DNA of 64,000 nt from Actinorugispora endophytica. GTDB taxonomy: Bacteria > Actinomycetota > Actinomycetes > Streptosporangiales > Streptosporangiaceae. The notes under the pieces were generated by a model that saw only the letters and a program-made list of their open reading frames with translations, was not told where the DNA came from and did not search any database. The stretch covers positions 1-64,000 of the forward strand of contig NZ_SNYN01000012.1 of assembly GCF_004363075.1 (NCBI RefSeq). The letters run 5' to 3'. Every line of letters starts with the position of its first letter. Position 1 is the stretch's first letter. Positions 63,905 to 64,000 of the stretch are shown piece by piece. The position numbers and the translations under genes are program-made.

Positions 63905-64000
63905 TCAGATCGCCTCCGCGCGCTGGAGCAGGTTGAAGGCCGTCCAGCCGGGCAGGACCGGGATCCAGAACGTGAGCAGCCGGAACAGCAGGACGCCCGA
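63905..64000 (-). CDS. C-terminus of a flippase-like (YbhN/LPG-synthase TM) membrane protein, partial
   Basis: The 31 residues visible before the TGA (63907-63905) read SGVLLFRLLTFWIPVLPGWT followed by AFNLLQRAEAI. The FRLLTFWIPVLPGW segment closes the last membrane helix of lysylphosphatidylglycerol-synthase-type/UPF0104 flippase-like proteins. The rest lies beyond the window. It is upstream of xylB on the same strand, about 80 bp away. Confidence 0.65.
   Translation of the reverse strand, partial: SGVLLFRLLTFWIPVLPGWTAFNLLQRAEAI

Overview
The window is very GC-rich, gene-dense DNA with frequent GTG starts, 4-nt start/stop overlaps (ATGA, GTGA) and GC-rich hairpins between convergent genes. 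Gene content (IdeR/DmdR-type iron boxes, DUF58/MoxR operon, mycothiol-type TIGR03085 protein, DUF4916 Nudix protein, actinobacterial hydroxamate siderophore NRPS) points to an actinomycete, most plausibly Nocardiopsis or a near relative. The genus is an inference and was not tested.

Layout. 0-8 kb: an IS transposase start cut by the window edge, an alpha/beta hydrolase, exonuclease III, a XerC/D-like recombinase, a DUF418-like membrane protein, a 1-kb gene-poor stretch with a striking inverted repeat, an arginase-fold protein and an MFS transporter. 8-17.6 kb: a GNAT-like acyltransferase, an acyl-CoA synthetase with an eroded P-loop, a pterin dehydratase, a FrnE-type DsbA protein, a membrane-anchored kinase N-lobe relic divergent from a moxR-DUF58-vWA operon, then a HAD-Nudix pair. 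17.6-25 kb: an APC permease, an SDR, RsmC-like and SpoU RNA methyltransferases, and two CNNM/CorC-type transport proteins preceded by a translationally coupled 41-codon leader ORF, then a threonine aldolase. 25-32 kb: a thioredoxin-reductase-like flavoprotein with a methyltransferase, a mercuric-reductase-like flavoprotein, a TetR/SDR divergent pair with a perfect operator, and about 1 kb of decayed coding sequence.

32-52.6 kb is a hydroxamate siderophore locus: two FecCD-type permeases, MbtH, a 4,652-residue four-module NRPS, a siderophore-binding lipoprotein, an ornithine N5-hydroxylase and, divergent from it across tandem iron boxes, a formyltransferase. Hand-read adenylation codes (module 2 the exact Ser code, module 3 the exact N5-hydroxyornithine code, modules 1 and 4 almost the same as each other), a starter C domain, a terminal C domain and no thioesterase predict an acyl-formylhydroxyornithine-Ser-hydroxyornithine-formylhydroxyornithine diketopiperazine, i.e. 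a foroxymithine/erythrochelin-type compound. No ABC ATPase is present in the locus.

52.6-64 kb holds housekeeping and accessory genes: a TIGR03085 protein, lipoproteins including an OmpA-domain protein, a Nudix protein, MarR plus a hydrolase, a nucleoside hydrolase, and the zinc-free ribosomal proteins L33 and L31B behind a candidate Zur box. A two-gene cassette follows: a 53-residue Gly/Asp-rich peptide overlapping a long PIMT-type O-methyltransferase. This is the best candidate for an undescribed system, since it has the architecture of imiditide-like RiPP loci, and it is bracketed by short GTCAAC direct repeats. Xylulokinase and the end of a flippase-like membrane protein close the window.

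Two families of dispersed palindromic elements lie in the gaps between genes. One carries the core GATCTTGACC and a perfect stem of up to 31 bp. The other joins a conserved block to a 25-bp stem.
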